In this document: in pieces, positions 9,076 through 18,506 of the stretch
Layout of the letters: each line of letters opens with the position of its first letter
Position numbering within the stretch: the first letter of the stretch is position 1
Assembly (NCBI GenBank): GCA_964473555.1
Contig: CAYYPL010000001.1
Span: 552,983 to 616,982, forward strand
DNA from: UBA11400 sp964473555
Lineage (GTDB): Bacteria; Bacteroidota; Rhodothermia; Balneolales; HLUCCA01
Length of the DNA stretch: 64,000 nucleotides
Direction of reading: 5' to 3'
Notes under the pieces: generated by a model
Seen by the model: the letters and a program-made list of their open reading frames with translations, nothing else
The model's database searches: none
What the model was told of the DNA's origin: nothing
Program-made: the position numbers and the translations under genes

Positions 9076-11739
9076 CTAAATAGGTACTATTTCTTGTCTT
9101 ATTGGTTGGCTTAGTTGAGATTGTGCTGCGGCCAAACGAGCTATAGGTACTCTGAATGGCGAACAAGAAACATAATCAAGTCCTGTTTCATAGCAAAATT
9201 CGATGCTGTGTGGATCACCACCATGTTCCCCACAGATACCTACCTTAAGCTTTGGATTCACCGATCTACCCTTTTCTTTCGCCATTTTTACAAGCTGTCC
9301 GACCCCCTCTGTGTCCAGAGTCTGAAATGGATCAAACGGGAGAATTTTATGGCTTACATAGTGAAGCAGGAATTTAGCAGCATCATCTCGGCTGTAACCA
9401 TAGGTCATTTGTGTAAGGTCGTTGGTTCCAAATGAAAAGAATTCGGCTTCCTCAGCAATTTGATCTGCAATAAGAGCCGCTCTGGGAACCTCGATCATTG
9501 TTCCAATTTTGTAGTCCACTTCAAAATTGTATAGAGCAAATACATCCTTCGCAACCGACTTGATGATATCAGCCTGATGGTGATATTCTGTGCGGGTACC
9601 AACCAATGGAATCATGATTTCAGGGAACACGTCAACACCTTCCATTGCCAGCTCAACGGCCGCTTCGAGTATAGCCCTAGCCTGCATGGTAGTGATTTCC
9701 GGATGGGTGATACCTAATCGGCAGCCACGGTGTCCGAGCATAGGATTGAATTCTTTAAGATTCATCACTTTATTTCGCATGACCTTGGCCGGTACGCCCA
9801 GTTCATGAGCCACATGAATGATTTCTTCGTCCGAATGCGGTAAAAACTCATGCAGCGGGGGATCCAGCAGTCGTATTGTAACTGGTAATCCGTCCATAGC
9901 CTTAAAAATGCCCTTAAAATCCTCCTTTTGAAATGGCAGAAGGATTTCCAGAGCTTCTTTACGTTCAGAAGAAGTTTCTGCCAAAATCATTCGTCGAATG
10001 GCAGAGATTCGATCTTCAGCAAAAAACATATGCTCGGTTCGGCACAACCCGATACCTTTAGCACCATGTTTACGCGCTTTAATGGCATCATCTGGAGTAT
10101 CCGCATTGGCTCTGACGCCCATTATTTCAAATTCCTGTACCCACGACATAAAACGCTCGTAGTTGGAATCGAATTGTGGGGATACCAGATCTTTCGCACC
10201 CAGAAGCACAATTCCCTGAGCTCCGTCAATGGAGATAAAATCGCCTTCTTTAATCGTTACGCGACCATTAGTAAACGTTCGTTTTTTGTAATTGATGACG
10301 ATATCTGAACAACCGGCAACGCAAGGTTTGCCCCATCCACGAGCCACTACTGCAGCGTGTGAAGTCATTCCACCCCTGCTCGTAAGTATCCCCTGAGCTG
10401 CAGACATACCACCCACATCTTCTGGAGATGTTTCAACGCGAACCAAAATTACTTTTTCGCCCTTGGCGTGTTGTTTCTCGGCTTCATCGGCACTAAGGAC
10501 TACTTTTCCGACTGCTGCTCCGGGTGATGCTGGCAATCCACGACCCACAATCTCTTCATCTTTAAAAGTAGCTTGACTCAATTGCGGATGTAAGAGTTGG
10601 TCAAGATGTCGTGGTTCAACCAGCCTCATTACAGCGTCAGCTTTAGTCACTAAGCCCTCTTCAACCATGTCAACAGCAATACGAATGGCTGCCGGACCCG
10701 TTCTTTTTCCACTTCTGGTCTGTAGAATGAAAAGTTTTCCTTGTTGAATCGTGAATTCGATGTCTTGCATATTTTTGTAGTGCTGCTCTAGTCTATGCGT
10801 ATGAGTAATCAACTCAGCATACGACTCTGGCATCATGTCGCTCAGGTGATCGATAGCTATTGGTGTGCGGATTCCAGCTACTACATCTTCACCTTGAGCG
10901 TTAATCAGAAATTCACCATACAATGTATGTTCTCCGTTTGATGGGTTTCTGGTGAAACAAACGCCCGTAGCGCTGTCATCGCCAGCATTACCAAACACCA
11001 TTGCCTGAACGTTTACAGCGGTTCCAATTAATCCGAATATTTTATTGATTTGACGATATTTTACAGCACGATTACTGTTCCATGAACGAAATACAGCATT
11101 AATTGCAAAAACTAACTGCTCATATGGGTCCTCTGGAAACATATACCCTGTTTCCTTTCTGTAAACGGCTTTGTATCGATCGACCAATTCCCTGAGATCA
11201 TCCTTGGATAGCTCGTTATCCAGATTTACTCCAACTTCAACCTTCAAGGTTTCCATGACTTCTTCAAACAGCTCGTGCGACACTCCCATAACAACATCAC
11301 CAAACATATCGATGAATCTACGATACGAATCGTAAGCAAAGCGTTCGTTCCCGGTTTTTGTTGCTAATCCATCCACAACCTTATCGTTCAGCCCCAGATT
11401 CAAAACCGTATCCATCATACCTGGCATGGAATCTGCTGCACCCGAACGCACTGAAACAAGTAAAGGGTTTTTGGGATCACCAAATTTCGATCCCATCAAT
11501 GACTCAATAAATGATATTCCTTTGTCGACCTGAGTGTTAAGTCCAACAGGCCATTCTCCATCGTGATCTGAATAGTACTTACAGGCTTCTGTAGACAAGG
11601 TGAAACCAGGAGGAACTGGTAAACCGATTCTGGACATTTCGGCAAGATTTGCTCCTTTTCCACCGAGCAGGTGTTTCATCGTACGATTACCTTCGGCATT
11701 ACCTCCACCAAAGGTATACATCCACTTTGATGATTCCAT
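9076..11739 (-). CDS. ppdK: Pyruvate, phosphate dikinase
   Basis: Interconverts pyruvate, ATP and Pi with PEP, AMP and PPi in the cytoplasm, linking glycolysis and gluconeogenesis. The 887-residue protein has the full domain order. An N-terminal ATP-grasp domain comes first (GGKGANLAEMSRIGLPVPPG near residue 25, then VSVRSGA and PGMMDTVLNLGLND). A phosphohistidine swivel domain carries GGMTSHAAVVARGWGKPCV (His near residue 460). A C-terminal PEP-binding barrel ends with GICGEHGGDP and the Cys-containing DYVSCSPFRVP. It is monocistronic by appearance, with 134 nt separating it from the upstream CotH gene. Confidence 0.97.
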   Translation of the reverse strand: MESSKWMYTFGGGNAEGNRTMKHLLGGKGANLAEMSRIGLPVPPGFTLSTEACKYYSDHDGEWPVGLNTQVDKGISFIESLMGSKFGDPKNPLLVSVRSGAADSMPGMMDTVLNLGLNDKVVDGLATKTGNERFAYDSYRRFIDMFGDVVMGVSHELFEEVMETLKVEVGVNLDNELSKDDLRELVDRYKAVYRKETGYMFPEDPYEQLVFAINAVFRSWNSNRAVKYRQINKIFGLIGTAVNVQAMVFGNAGDDSATGVCFTRNPSNGEHTLYGEFLINAQGEDVVAGIRTPIAIDHLSDMMPESYAELITHTHRLEQHYKNMQDIEFTIQQGKLFILQTRSGKRTGPAAIRIAVDMVEEGLVTKADAVMRLVEPRHLDQLLHPQLSQATFKDEEIVGRGLPASPGAAVGKVVLSADEAEKQHAKGEKVILVRVETSPEDVGGMSAAQGILTSRGGMTSHAAVVARGWGKPCVAGCSDIVINYKKRTFTNGRVTIKEGDFISIDGAQGIVLLGAKDLVSPQFDSNYERFMSWVQEFEIMGVRANADTPDDAIKARKHGAKGIGLCRTEHMFFAEDRISAIRRMILAETSSERKEALEILLPFQKEDFKGIFKAMDGLPVTIRLLDPPLHEFLPHSDEEIIHVAHELGVPAKVMRNKVMNLKEFNPMLGHRGCRLGITHPEITTMQARAILEAAVELAMEGVDVFPEIMIPLVGTRTEYHHQADIIKSVAKDVFALYNFEVDYKIGTMIEVPRAALIADQIAEEAEFFSFGTNDLTQMTYGYSRDDAAKFLLHYVSHKILPFDPFQTLDTEGVGQLVKMAKEKGRSVNPKLKVGICGEHGGDPHSIEFCYETGLDYVSCSPFRVPIARLAAAQSQLSQPIRQEIVPI

Positions 11740-11873
11740 ATTAGGGTCCCTTTCTGATTAATAGATACTACTCTAATTAACCAAAGAGATGTAGACAAAT
11801 CTTGCAGAAGACTTGGCAATTATTCGCGAGTTGTATCCATATCCAAGGTAAAATTCACCTCAAAGGGGATTCA

Positions 11874-14183
11874 TTACTTCAATAGTGTCATCAGTCTTGT
11901 TTGAATTACGCCTTGCGGACTTCGTAGCATAATGATATATGCCCCGCTGGCATAATCGTCCATTCTGATTGTCGTTTGATGAGTTCCTGCCACGTAATCA
12001 CGATTCAGGTGTGTAAACAACAACTTTCCGTTTATGTCCATAACGTCTACTCGTACATTTCCACCCTCCGGTAGTGAAAACTGTACTTGAGTCGATGGAT
12101 TGAATGGATTTGGATAGTTCTGTTGAAGGGTGAAATTATTTGGAAGATCCGATTGTGGGTCATCAACAGAAACGCTATTACTTGGCTTAAAGACCGCAAC
12201 AATCTCATTTCTTGGTCCGGTTACAATTACCGAATCGGCATCTGTGGATCCATCAATCCAATGTGAAAATTCGTATCCATCATATGCTATTGCTTTGACC
12301 GTGACGGGATGTCCTTCAAAATATTGCATTTCAAAGGTATAGGGGTAGTCCATTCTCTGTAACCCAGGAGTTGGTCGAATCAACTCGGTTTTGTTTACAC
12401 GAATGTATCCCCTGGTGGTATCATTCACTGCAACTCTGATTGGGTATAGTTCACCCAAATTGAACTTCTCCATGAAATCCTCGTCTACAAAATCCTCCCG
12501 ATCATTGATAAATCGACGAATATAGTTAACGTTCGTATTCCATTCAGCCAGATCTCTGGGCATACTCCATCGATGAGTACTGTTCCCCCAACGATGCAAA
12601 TGTTCTTCAGCATATGGTTCAATTGTAGACCTTAACTCCTCCAGAACCGTCAAAACACGATCTTTGCGAAATGCAGTATTCATTAAATCACGATATCCGT
12701 TGATGAAATCATGCCTAAACTCCTCGTTTTTTAGCAGTTCATGCAGCAAAAAAGTACTCCAATGACCTGATCGAGTCGCATAATTCAGATAATCTTGACT
12801 CACCTGCCAATTATAAGTGGCTTCAGTATGTCTGTCTGTCCAAGCCATTCCAAAATCGGTGTCTTTCATTAGCCATCTCCAACGACCATCACGTCCTGGA
12901 TGTTCATTCGGGTCAAACTCAGTCTGACGCCTCCAATACTCAATGTTATTATGCGGCCAATCTCGGTTATTGTAATAAATCTGAGCAAGATTGTAATACT
13001 TAAAACTCTCTGTGTCCATTTGAGTCTGGATGTAGCGATACCGCTGCGTATCTGATACTCCACCATTCCGGATGTAATTCAGCATTGCCAGGTAGTGGTC
13101 CGCATTACCCTCTTCAATTGAGGCATTACCAGATAATTGATCCACTTCTTCCTCGTCTACATCAAACTTCGACTCAAGGAATTTGGTATCAAATCGTTCA
13201 CGAATATTTGCAATACCCCAAAACTCACCATTTATAAAAAGAACTGCCGGCCTGTATGCCATGGTTTCAAAGGGTAAATGTCGAACCAATGTGTGCATTA
13301 ATCCGTCACGAAGTGATGTTTTCATCCAATCTTGACCACTATTTCGCATAATCAAGCGTTTGTACTCGTCTAATTCCTGATCTGGAAAAATCTGATACTC
13401 GAATTTCTTAGGTCCATAATCATCTTTTGCATACAAACGGATAGGTTTTTGCTGGAAGGATCGCGACCCACCACCATGAATTCTAATTCCTATATCTTGT
13501 GCTATAGGACGTGTTCCGTTTGGTTCGAATAACTCCAAATGCGCAGGTCTTTCCCAATCACCCCCGCGCTGGGTATAATTTGCAGGAGTAGCTAATCCAT
13601 CCACAGCGCCTGGATTCGCTTGTTTGTAGTCGTCATAGACTTTCCCAAGGACATAAATACCGGTTTCATAATCGAACAAATTCACTTTGGGTGTTACAAG
13701 AGACACTACTGCGATTTGATACCTATTAGTTCCATGATCAGTTACAAAGTACGTTGCTGAAGTGACTGGTCCCCATGCCCCAGCATTAAATGACCTTGCG
13801 CGGATTATTGTAGCTAACTGAACCGGTCCACTCGGGGGTACCCAGGGTGAATATGTGTGCGATATATTCGAAATCAGGGCAAATTCGGGCTCGTCATCAG
13901 ATCGATCGTGAACGAATATGGATCCTGAAAATACTGTTGATCCACTATCCGGAATGCTCCCGTCCAATGTAAAATAGATTTGGTCTCCAGGGTCAGCTAT
14001 CAATTCTAATTGAAATTCATCCGTATAAAAGCCTGCTGGATGTGAGAATTGGACAACTCCCTGAGCAACCACTGCTGTGGAAAACAGTACTAACAAAGCT
14101 GTAGAGACTGTCAGTTTCAATAAACGACTAGTATGACCTGTCATTGCAGTATTACGACTACGAACTCGATGTATAAATCCCAT
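11874..14183 (-). CDS. Secreted CotH-type protein with T9SS-like C-terminal domain
   Basis: A 769-residue exported protein. A signal peptide (LLKLTVSTALLVLFSTAVVAQG, ending near residue 42) is followed by a chitobiase/hexosaminidase C-terminal-like beta domain (about 50-135, with YFTLDGSIPDSGS). Next comes a CotH kinase-like domain (about 190-560) with IRIHGGGSR, the KPIRLYAKDDYG segment, RDGLMHTL and KDTDFGMAW. A small TIGR02543/bacterial repeat-like segment (KAIAYDGYEFSHWIDGS) leads to the C-terminal QQNYPNPFNPSTQVQF domain, typical of type IX secretion substrates in this phylum. An alternative start is the ATG at 14144. The role is unknown; spore-coat CotH proteins phosphorylate partner proteins, and CotH-like domains also occur in cellulosomal and adhesive proteins. 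Confidence 0.85.
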   Translation of the reverse strand: MGFIHRVRSRNTAMTGHTSRLLKLTVSTALLVLFSTAVVAQGVVQFSHPAGFYTDEFQLELIADPGDQIYFTLDGSIPDSGSTVFSGSIFVHDRSDDEPEFALISNISHTYSPWVPPSGPVQLATIIRARSFNAGAWGPVTSATYFVTDHGTNRYQIAVVSLVTPKVNLFDYETGIYVLGKVYDDYKQANPGAVDGLATPANYTQRGGDWERPAHLELFEPNGTRPIAQDIGIRIHGGGSRSFQQKPIRLYAKDDYGPKKFEYQIFPDQELDEYKRLIMRNSGQDWMKTSLRDGLMHTLVRHLPFETMAYRPAVLFINGEFWGIANIRERFDTKFLESKFDVDEEEVDQLSGNASIEEGNADHYLAMLNYIRNGGVSDTQRYRYIQTQMDTESFKYYNLAQIYYNNRDWPHNNIEYWRRQTEFDPNEHPGRDGRWRWLMKDTDFGMAWTDRHTEATYNWQVSQDYLNYATRSGHWSTFLLHELLKNEEFRHDFINGYRDLMNTAFRKDRVLTVLEELRSTIEPYAEEHLHRWGNSTHRWSMPRDLAEWNTNVNYIRRFINDREDFVDEDFMEKFNLGELYPIRVAVNDTTRGYIRVNKTELIRPTPGLQRMDYPYTFEMQYFEGHPVTVKAIAYDGYEFSHWIDGSTDADSVIVTGPRNEIVAVFKPSNSVSVDDPQSDLPNNFTLQQNYPNPFNPSTQVQFSLPEGGNVRVDVMDINGKLLFTHLNRDYVAGTHQTTIRMDDYASGAYIIMLRSPQGVIQTRLMTLLK

Positions 14184-14298
14184 AATAAATCTCTGTACAG
14201 TAAATGATTGAACTAATACTCCATGTTAACCATTTGACAGATCATATATCGAAAACGGTTGTAAAAAAGTCAGCTCAAATTTGAAAAGAGAGTCTCAA

Positions 14299-15552
14299 TC
14301 AGTCAGATTGAACTGAAGCCAGCCATCGATCTTCTTGTCGGGCTATGGTATAATTCCACAGAATCCCAACAACAATCAGTAATCCTCCAAAGAATATCAG
14401 AGATTGCGATATGGTCAGAATTTCAAAATAAAGAAGAACAGCTGCGATCATTACAGAAACAGATTCAGTTAAGGTTAACAGTAACCATTCTGTGCTAAAA
14501 ACCCTCCCGCGATAGTCATCAGGCGTACGTTTTTGGATGAGTACGGTACTACTGACCCAGTTTGCACCAGAACCTGCGTGTGCAAAAAGTACCAGTGCCA
14601 TCATTATCCAAAGGGAATCGGTAAAACCCATGAAAAAGTATCCAGCCCCCACCAACGACATGCAAATTCCCAGTGCTTTTATCCAGACTTTGTCATCAGG
14701 AAAAAATCGACGAATCACAATGGGACCAATCGCCGTTCCGATACCACGACTAGCATAAAGTAAACCAAGTCCAACACTTCCCATCATCAACACATCGTCT
14801 GATACAATGATTAGCAAGTAAACCAACGCTCCAAGGGAAATCTCGATCCACCCTTTTGCCAACGTTGGACGCAATACATGGGGATTCTCGCGAAGAAATC
14901 GTATGCCTTTAACGATGCCCACCCAGGGGGAGGCAATCGCAGCAAGATGTTCCTGTGTCCGTAAATGCGGAATGGTAGCTCTCCATATAAACCAAGCAGA
15001 CACCACATAGGTGATGCCATTCAAAATGAATACCATATCTTTACCAAGATACTCGGTCGCAAAGCCACCTATAGCCATGCCAGTTGTAAATATAACCGAC
15101 CACGATAGCGTCGAAATAATGTTTGCAATCATGAGTTCCTCTTTAGAGGTGATATTCGGTATCGAACTCGATTTAGCGGGTTCAAACACGGCAGCCATCA
15201 TCATTTGGAGTGAAATCAGCACATAAACTACCCAGATTAAATCCTCAGTTTGAACCAGCAATAGTGCTGAAACTACCAATGCACGTCCAATATCACACCA
15301 AATCATCAGTTGCCTACGGTCGAAACGGTCTGTTAAATAACCAGCAAATGGTGAAAAAAGAGCAAAGCTACCAAGCTTGACCACGATAATAAGTCCGATA
15401 AGTATCTCTGAATCGGTATACTCCTGAATCAACGAATATATCGCTAACATGCCAAACCAATCACCAAAGTTAGCGATTGCCTGACTTACCCATAAACGCC
15501 GATAGTTGTGATTGAACCTGACGAGTTTCAGGTACGGTCGAAAGGTTTGCAT
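14299..15552 (-). CDS. MFS transporter (MFS_3/EntS-like)
   Basis: A 417-residue inner-membrane protein with about 12 hydrophobic segments and the MFS loop motif AGYLTDRFDRRQLM near residue 72, between helices 2 and 3. The family (enterobactin-exporter or macrolide-efflux type) exports small molecules by proton antiport. The N-terminus FRPYLKLVRFNHNYRRLWVSQAIANFGDWF is characteristic. It starts 4 nt after dut and belongs to the - strand run sigma factor - Spx-like - DUF3108 - dut - MFS. The substrate cannot be told from the sequence. Confidence 0.88.
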   Translation of the reverse strand: MQTFRPYLKLVRFNHNYRRLWVSQAIANFGDWFGMLAIYSLIQEYTDSEILIGLIIVVKLGSFALFSPFAGYLTDRFDRRQLMIWCDIGRALVVSALLLVQTEDLIWVVYVLISLQMMMAAVFEPAKSSSIPNITSKEELMIANIISTLSWSVIFTTGMAIGGFATEYLGKDMVFILNGITYVVSAWFIWRATIPHLRTQEHLAAIASPWVGIVKGIRFLRENPHVLRPTLAKGWIEISLGALVYLLIIVSDDVLMMGSVGLGLLYASRGIGTAIGPIVIRRFFPDDKVWIKALGICMSLVGAGYFFMGFTDSLWIMMALVLFAHAGSGANWVSSTVLIQKRTPDDYRGRVFSTEWLLLTLTESVSVMIAAVLLYFEILTISQSLIFFGGLLIVVGILWNYTIARQEDRWLASVQSD

Positions 15553-15555
15553 AGG

Positions 15556-15996
15556 TTAGATTCCGGTACTGCCAAATCCACCGGAACCTCTTTGAGTGTC
15601 ATCAAGGTCTTCCACTTCTGTAACTTCAGCCTGAATAACGGGAGCAACGATTAGTTGCGCAATTCTGTCTCCGTGACGAATCGTGAACGACTCATTTCCA
15701 TGATTCATAACAATCAATTTAATTTCGCCTCTGTAATCTGCATCAATCGTGCCTGGTGAGTTTAACATGGTGATTCCATGCTTGATTGCCAACCCACTTC
15801 GGGGACGAACTTGAGCCTCGTATCCATGCGGCAGTGCCATCTGAAGGCCGGTTGGTATAAGCATTCGCTGACCAGGCGTTAAAACTACTGGTTCTGAAAG
15901 AGCTGCACGAATATCCATACCCGCTGATGAAAAAGTTTCATAGGAGGGTAAGGGTAGATTGCTGGCATGTGGAAGTCGTTTGAAGGCCACTTTCAT
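15556..15996 (-). CDS. dut: dUTP diphosphatase
   Basis: Hydrolyses dUTP to dUMP and PPi, keeping uracil out of DNA and supplying dTMP synthesis. All five trimeric dUTPase motifs are present in the 146 residues: SAGMDIRA (motif 1), PRSGLA (2), GTIDADYRGEI with the catalytic Asp (3), GDRIAQLIV (4) and RGSGGFGSTG (5). The length is normal. It is 8 nt downstream of the DUF3108 gene and 4 nt upstream of the MFS gene, so it is probably co-transcribed with both. Confidence 0.97.
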   Translation of the reverse strand: MKVAFKRLPHASNLPLPSYETFSSAGMDIRAALSEPVVLTPGQRMLIPTGLQMALPHGYEAQVRPRSGLAIKHGITMLNSPGTIDADYRGEIKLIVMNHGNESFTIRHGDRIAQLIVAPVIQAEVTEVEDLDDTQRGSGGFGSTGI

Positions 15997-16003
15997 AAAA
16001 ATC

Positions 16004-16822
16004 CTACTTCCTGGAATGCGATTTGAGTTTAACTTTTACATTCCCAACCCATACACGGACATGAGCCTCTAACGGAATTCTCGATTCGTTTGTCATATGC
16101 CATGCTTTATATGCACCTGAAAAACCAAATGGACCCTTAACGTTCGCGTTCCCGTAACTGTAATAAGCTGATACTTTCCCCTTGAATGCTTCCGATTCAA
16201 TTTGGTCAACTTTGGAAGTATAGGTCATTTGGACATCCCCCTTCTCATTGCTGATATAAATAGGATAAGTTCGACTCGCATTCATCCCTGCATAAAGACG
16301 GGTAATGAGGTGTAAAGTAGGCCCACTGTCTGCAGGACCGTCCAAGTCCAGTGTGTCGGTTGGTTGTTCGAATTCGTAAATAAATACCTTGCCTTTTTCA
16401 TAATCGAATATATATCTGGAATCCAGATACTCATTATCGTGTATAGAATCTGTCCAGAAGTTCAACCCATAGGCTGTTGTATCGTTATACGCGAAAATAG
16501 AATGGAAATGACGTTCTTTTCTTCCAACGAAAGGGATTGAAGGGTTTGAGCGGATAACAGTTCTTGAATAGTACGCCTTTTTGCCCTGATAAACCGTATC
16601 CCGGACATGCTCAAGAATGACTTCACCAAGTGTGAGGAATCCATAATGGACAGAGTAAACCATAGTTTCGTCGGTATTTACTAACGATTTCATCGTAGGT
16701 TGACTTCTTGGTGCTCGCTGAGCAGAACTATGCAACATGCCTATTCCAAAAAGTAACAGGAGTGTCCACCCTAATACGGTGAACGCACCTTGCGACAAGG
16801 ATCTCATATTAACGTATTTCAA
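16004..16822 (-). CDS. DUF3108 family exported protein
   Basis: A 272-residue protein with an N-terminal signal (hydrophobic TVLGWTLLLLFGIGMLHSSAQ, residues 16-35) and a DUF3108-like beta-rich body (DETMVYSVHYGFLTLGEVIL near residue 52). DUF3108 proteins are periplasmic or outer-membrane-associated and uncharacterised in Bacteroidota; a lipid- or polysaccharide-binding role is only a guess. An in-frame ATG five codons downstream is an alternative start. It lies 1 nt after the Spx-like gene and 7 nt before dut. Confidence 0.8.
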   Translation of the reverse strand: MKYVNMRSLSQGAFTVLGWTLLLLFGIGMLHSSAQRAPRSQPTMKSLVNTDETMVYSVHYGFLTLGEVILEHVRDTVYQGKKAYYSRTVIRSNPSIPFVGRKERHFHSIFAYNDTTAYGLNFWTDSIHDNEYLDSRYIFDYEKGKVFIYEFEQPTDTLDLDGPADSGPTLHLITRLYAGMNASRTYPIYISNEKGDVQMTYTSKVDQIESEAFKGKVSAYYSYGNANVKGPFGFSGAYKAWHMTNESRIPLEAHVRVWVGNVKVKLKSHSRK

Positions 16823-16823
16823 T

Positions 16824-17171
16824 TTAGTCTGTAGCTAGAAACTCGGTTAGTGCTTCATTGTCGAATCCGATCATAACTGCCTCATCCAGAATCAAAACTG
16901 GACGTTTGATCATAGATTGGTTCTCAAAAAGCACAATAAACAGGTCTTGATCACTTAAGTTTGCCTGGGATAATTCCAGTTTACGCCAAGTAGATCCTTT
17001 TTTATTGATGACGCTTTCGAGGCTGAGTTTATTAACCAGGTCGAGCAGTTCTTCTTGTTCGAGCGGGTTCTTTTTAACATCCCTAAACGTGTACGAATGA
17101 CCGTGGTCATCCAACCATTTGAGCGTTTTTTGAACCGTACTGCAATTTTTTATTCCAACAACGTTCAGCAT
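16824..17171 (-). CDS. ArsC/Spx/YffB-family thioredoxin-fold protein
   Basis: 115 residues of the arsenate reductase/Spx fold. The N-terminal VGIKNCSTVQKTLKWLDDHG segment matches the YffB/Spx group, with one cysteine rather than CXXC. The glutathione- or arsenate-site-like segment STWRKL and a conserved RPVL motif (residues 91-94) follow. Such proteins are either glutathione-linked thiol reductases or RNA polymerase-binding stress regulators, and the sequence does not decide. It lies 26 nt downstream of the sigma factor gene and 1 nt upstream of the DUF3108 gene. Confidence 0.85.
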   Translation of the reverse strand: MLNVVGIKNCSTVQKTLKWLDDHGHSYTFRDVKKNPLEQEELLDLVNKLSLESVINKKGSTWRKLELSQANLSDQDLFIVLFENQSMIKRPVLILDEAVMIGFDNEALTEFLATD

Positions 17172-17197
17172 GATAAACTTTACTTAAAAACTACTAC

Positions 17198-17827
17198 TTA
17201 AAATGTATCCTGTCTGTCCTTCAGGTATTTATATAACAATTCTCGGGCACGAAAAATATGTGCTTTTACTGTACCCAAAGGCAGATCCAACAAATCGGCA
17301 ATTTCCTGATAACTAAGCTCTTCAACATGTCTCATTTTTATGATTTCACGATACTTGTCAGGCAGCGAATCCAGAGCTTCTCGCAATATTTGTGAACGTT
17401 GCTTTCTGACAATTAGATCATCAGTCGACCGCCCTTCGTCTTCTATTTCAATCGACATTTCCCCGTCTTTAGTTCGAATCGGATCATGAATGGAAAACGT
17501 TTTTAGTTTTCTCTTGCGAAGATAGTCGATAGAATGGTTCGTTGTAATTCGATACAACCAGGTCGAAAAGGCATATTCAGGATTAAATGACGCAATATTA
17601 TCGAATGCTTTAAGAAATATTTCCTGAAGCAGATCCTCAATAATTTCACGATCTTTCACCAATTTAAGCACATGATAGTGTAGAGGTTGCTTATACTTAT
17701 CAAATAGCGTCTTGAACGCTGACTGATCGCCTCCAATAGCACGTTCAACCAGTGCATAATCAATCTGACTATTACTGGAAGGAGTTATTTCCGTGTTCGA
17801 TGTGGAGTTTGCCTGAATTGGATTCAT
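17198..17827 (-). CDS. ECF-type RNA polymerase sigma factor
   Basis: A 209-residue sigma-70 family factor. Region 2 covers about residues 40-115 (LFDKYKQPLHYHVLKLVKD, the core-binding DLLQEIFLKAF, and STWLYRITTNHSIDYLRKRK). Region 4 covers about 145-205 with the helix-turn-helix LSYQEIADLLDLPLGTVKAHIFRARE. The acidic Ser/Asp-rich linker between them is long. No anti-sigma gene is adjacent. The sigma gene heads a - strand operon. Its upstream region, shared with the divergent RRM gene, contains a heptanucleotide inverted array. Confidence 0.93.
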   Translation of the reverse strand: MNPIQANSTSNTEITPSSNSQIDYALVERAIGGDQSAFKTLFDKYKQPLHYHVLKLVKDREIIEDLLQEIFLKAFDNIASFNPEYAFSTWLYRITTNHSIDYLRKRKLKTFSIHDPIRTKDGEMSIEIEDEGRSTDDLIVRKQRSQILREALDSLPDKYREIIKMRHVEELSYQEIADLLDLPLGTVKAHIFRARELLYKYLKDRQDTF

Positions 17828-18186
17828 CTTGGCAATTTACCCTAAAGTATTTTATTAATCCATTACACCACATAATTTCTTCATTTAAACTTTATGATAT
17901 GGGGAGTGGGTAGTGGGTAGTGGGGAGTGGGTAGTGGGGAGTGGGAAGTGGAGTGGGTAGTTGACTTGGAGATCCCCCCACTCCCCACTACCCACTCCCT
18001 ACTACCTGTCAAATATGATACAAAAAGACAAAAAAAATAAATATTTAGAAATAGTTGCTATTTATAAAAAAGTTTATCGTATCTTGAATCTGTATTGATT
18101 AAGAATGCTTGCAATACACCAATGTATGGTTCAACGACTGAGCCATCAATGTTACAAAAGCATTTATTTTCTAAGTTGAGGATTAT
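17828..18186. other. Divergent intergenic region, 359 bp
   Basis: This region separates the sigma factor (-) and RRM (+) start codons. It holds the heptanucleotide inverted array at 17901-18006 and an AT-rich RRM leader of about 180 nt. A weak promoter-like pair is visible at 18055-18086 (TTG, 22-nt spacer, TATCTTG), two bases off the Bacteroidota -7 box. I see no ORF in it. Confidence 0.6.
17901..18006. repeat. Heptanucleotide inverted array (locus 1), G-quadruplex-like arm
   Basis: The left arm (17901-17960) is built of 7-nt units TGGGTAG, TGGGGAG and TGGGAAG, with one 5-nt unit. A 13-nt spacer follows, and the right arm (17974-18006) is the C-rich complement (CCACTCC, CCACTAC, CTACTACC). 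The arms can form a long hairpin. The G-arm alone satisfies the four-run G-quadruplex pattern (GGG-N3/4 repeated). Related arrays occur at 35513, 35890 and 44303. Confidence 0.9.
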
Positions 18187-18480
18187 ATGAATATCTATGT
18201 TGGTAACTTGCCTTACTCCACTGACGAGCAAGGACTTAAAGAATGGTTTTCACAATACGGTGAAGTGACTCGCACTTCAGTCATCACCGACAGAGCTACA
18301 GGTCGCTCCCGTGGTTTTGGTTTTGTGGAAATGGCGAACGATGACGAAGCACTTGCTGCGATCGAAGCTACAGACGGAACTGAGTATAGCGGACGTACAC
18401 TTGTTGTAAACGAAGCTAAACCACGTCAGGAGCGTCCACAAGGTGGTGGAGGACGTCCAAGAGGCGACCGTAGATATTAA
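18187..18480 (+). CDS. RRM-type RNA-binding protein
   Basis: A 97-residue single RRM-domain protein. RNP2 is IYVGNL (residues 3-8) and RNP1 is RGFGFVEM (42-49), both with the aromatic residues that stack on RNA. The Gly/Arg-rich tail (QGGGGRPRGDRR) resembles cyanobacterial and Bacteroidota Rbp proteins, which are often cold-induced and bind single-stranded RNA. It has a long AT-rich leader, stands alone and ends in a strong terminator hairpin. Confidence 0.95.
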   Translation: MNIYVGNLPYSTDEQGLKEWFSQYGEVTRTSVITDRATGRSRGFGFVEMANDDEALAAIEATDGTEYSGRTLVVNEAKPRQERPQGGGGRPRGDRRY

Positions 18481-18506
18481 GATTCTCTCTTTTATCTATT
18501 TTTCGT

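Noticed and set aside
17901..18006. Possible CRISPR array
   Set aside because: Units are 7 nt and contiguous, with no unique spacers and no cas genes anywhere in the window.
18055..18086. Promoter for the RRM gene (TTG-N22-TATCTTGA)
   Set aside because: Two mismatches to the -7 box and a long spacer; mentioned only as a weak candidate in the intergenic entry.
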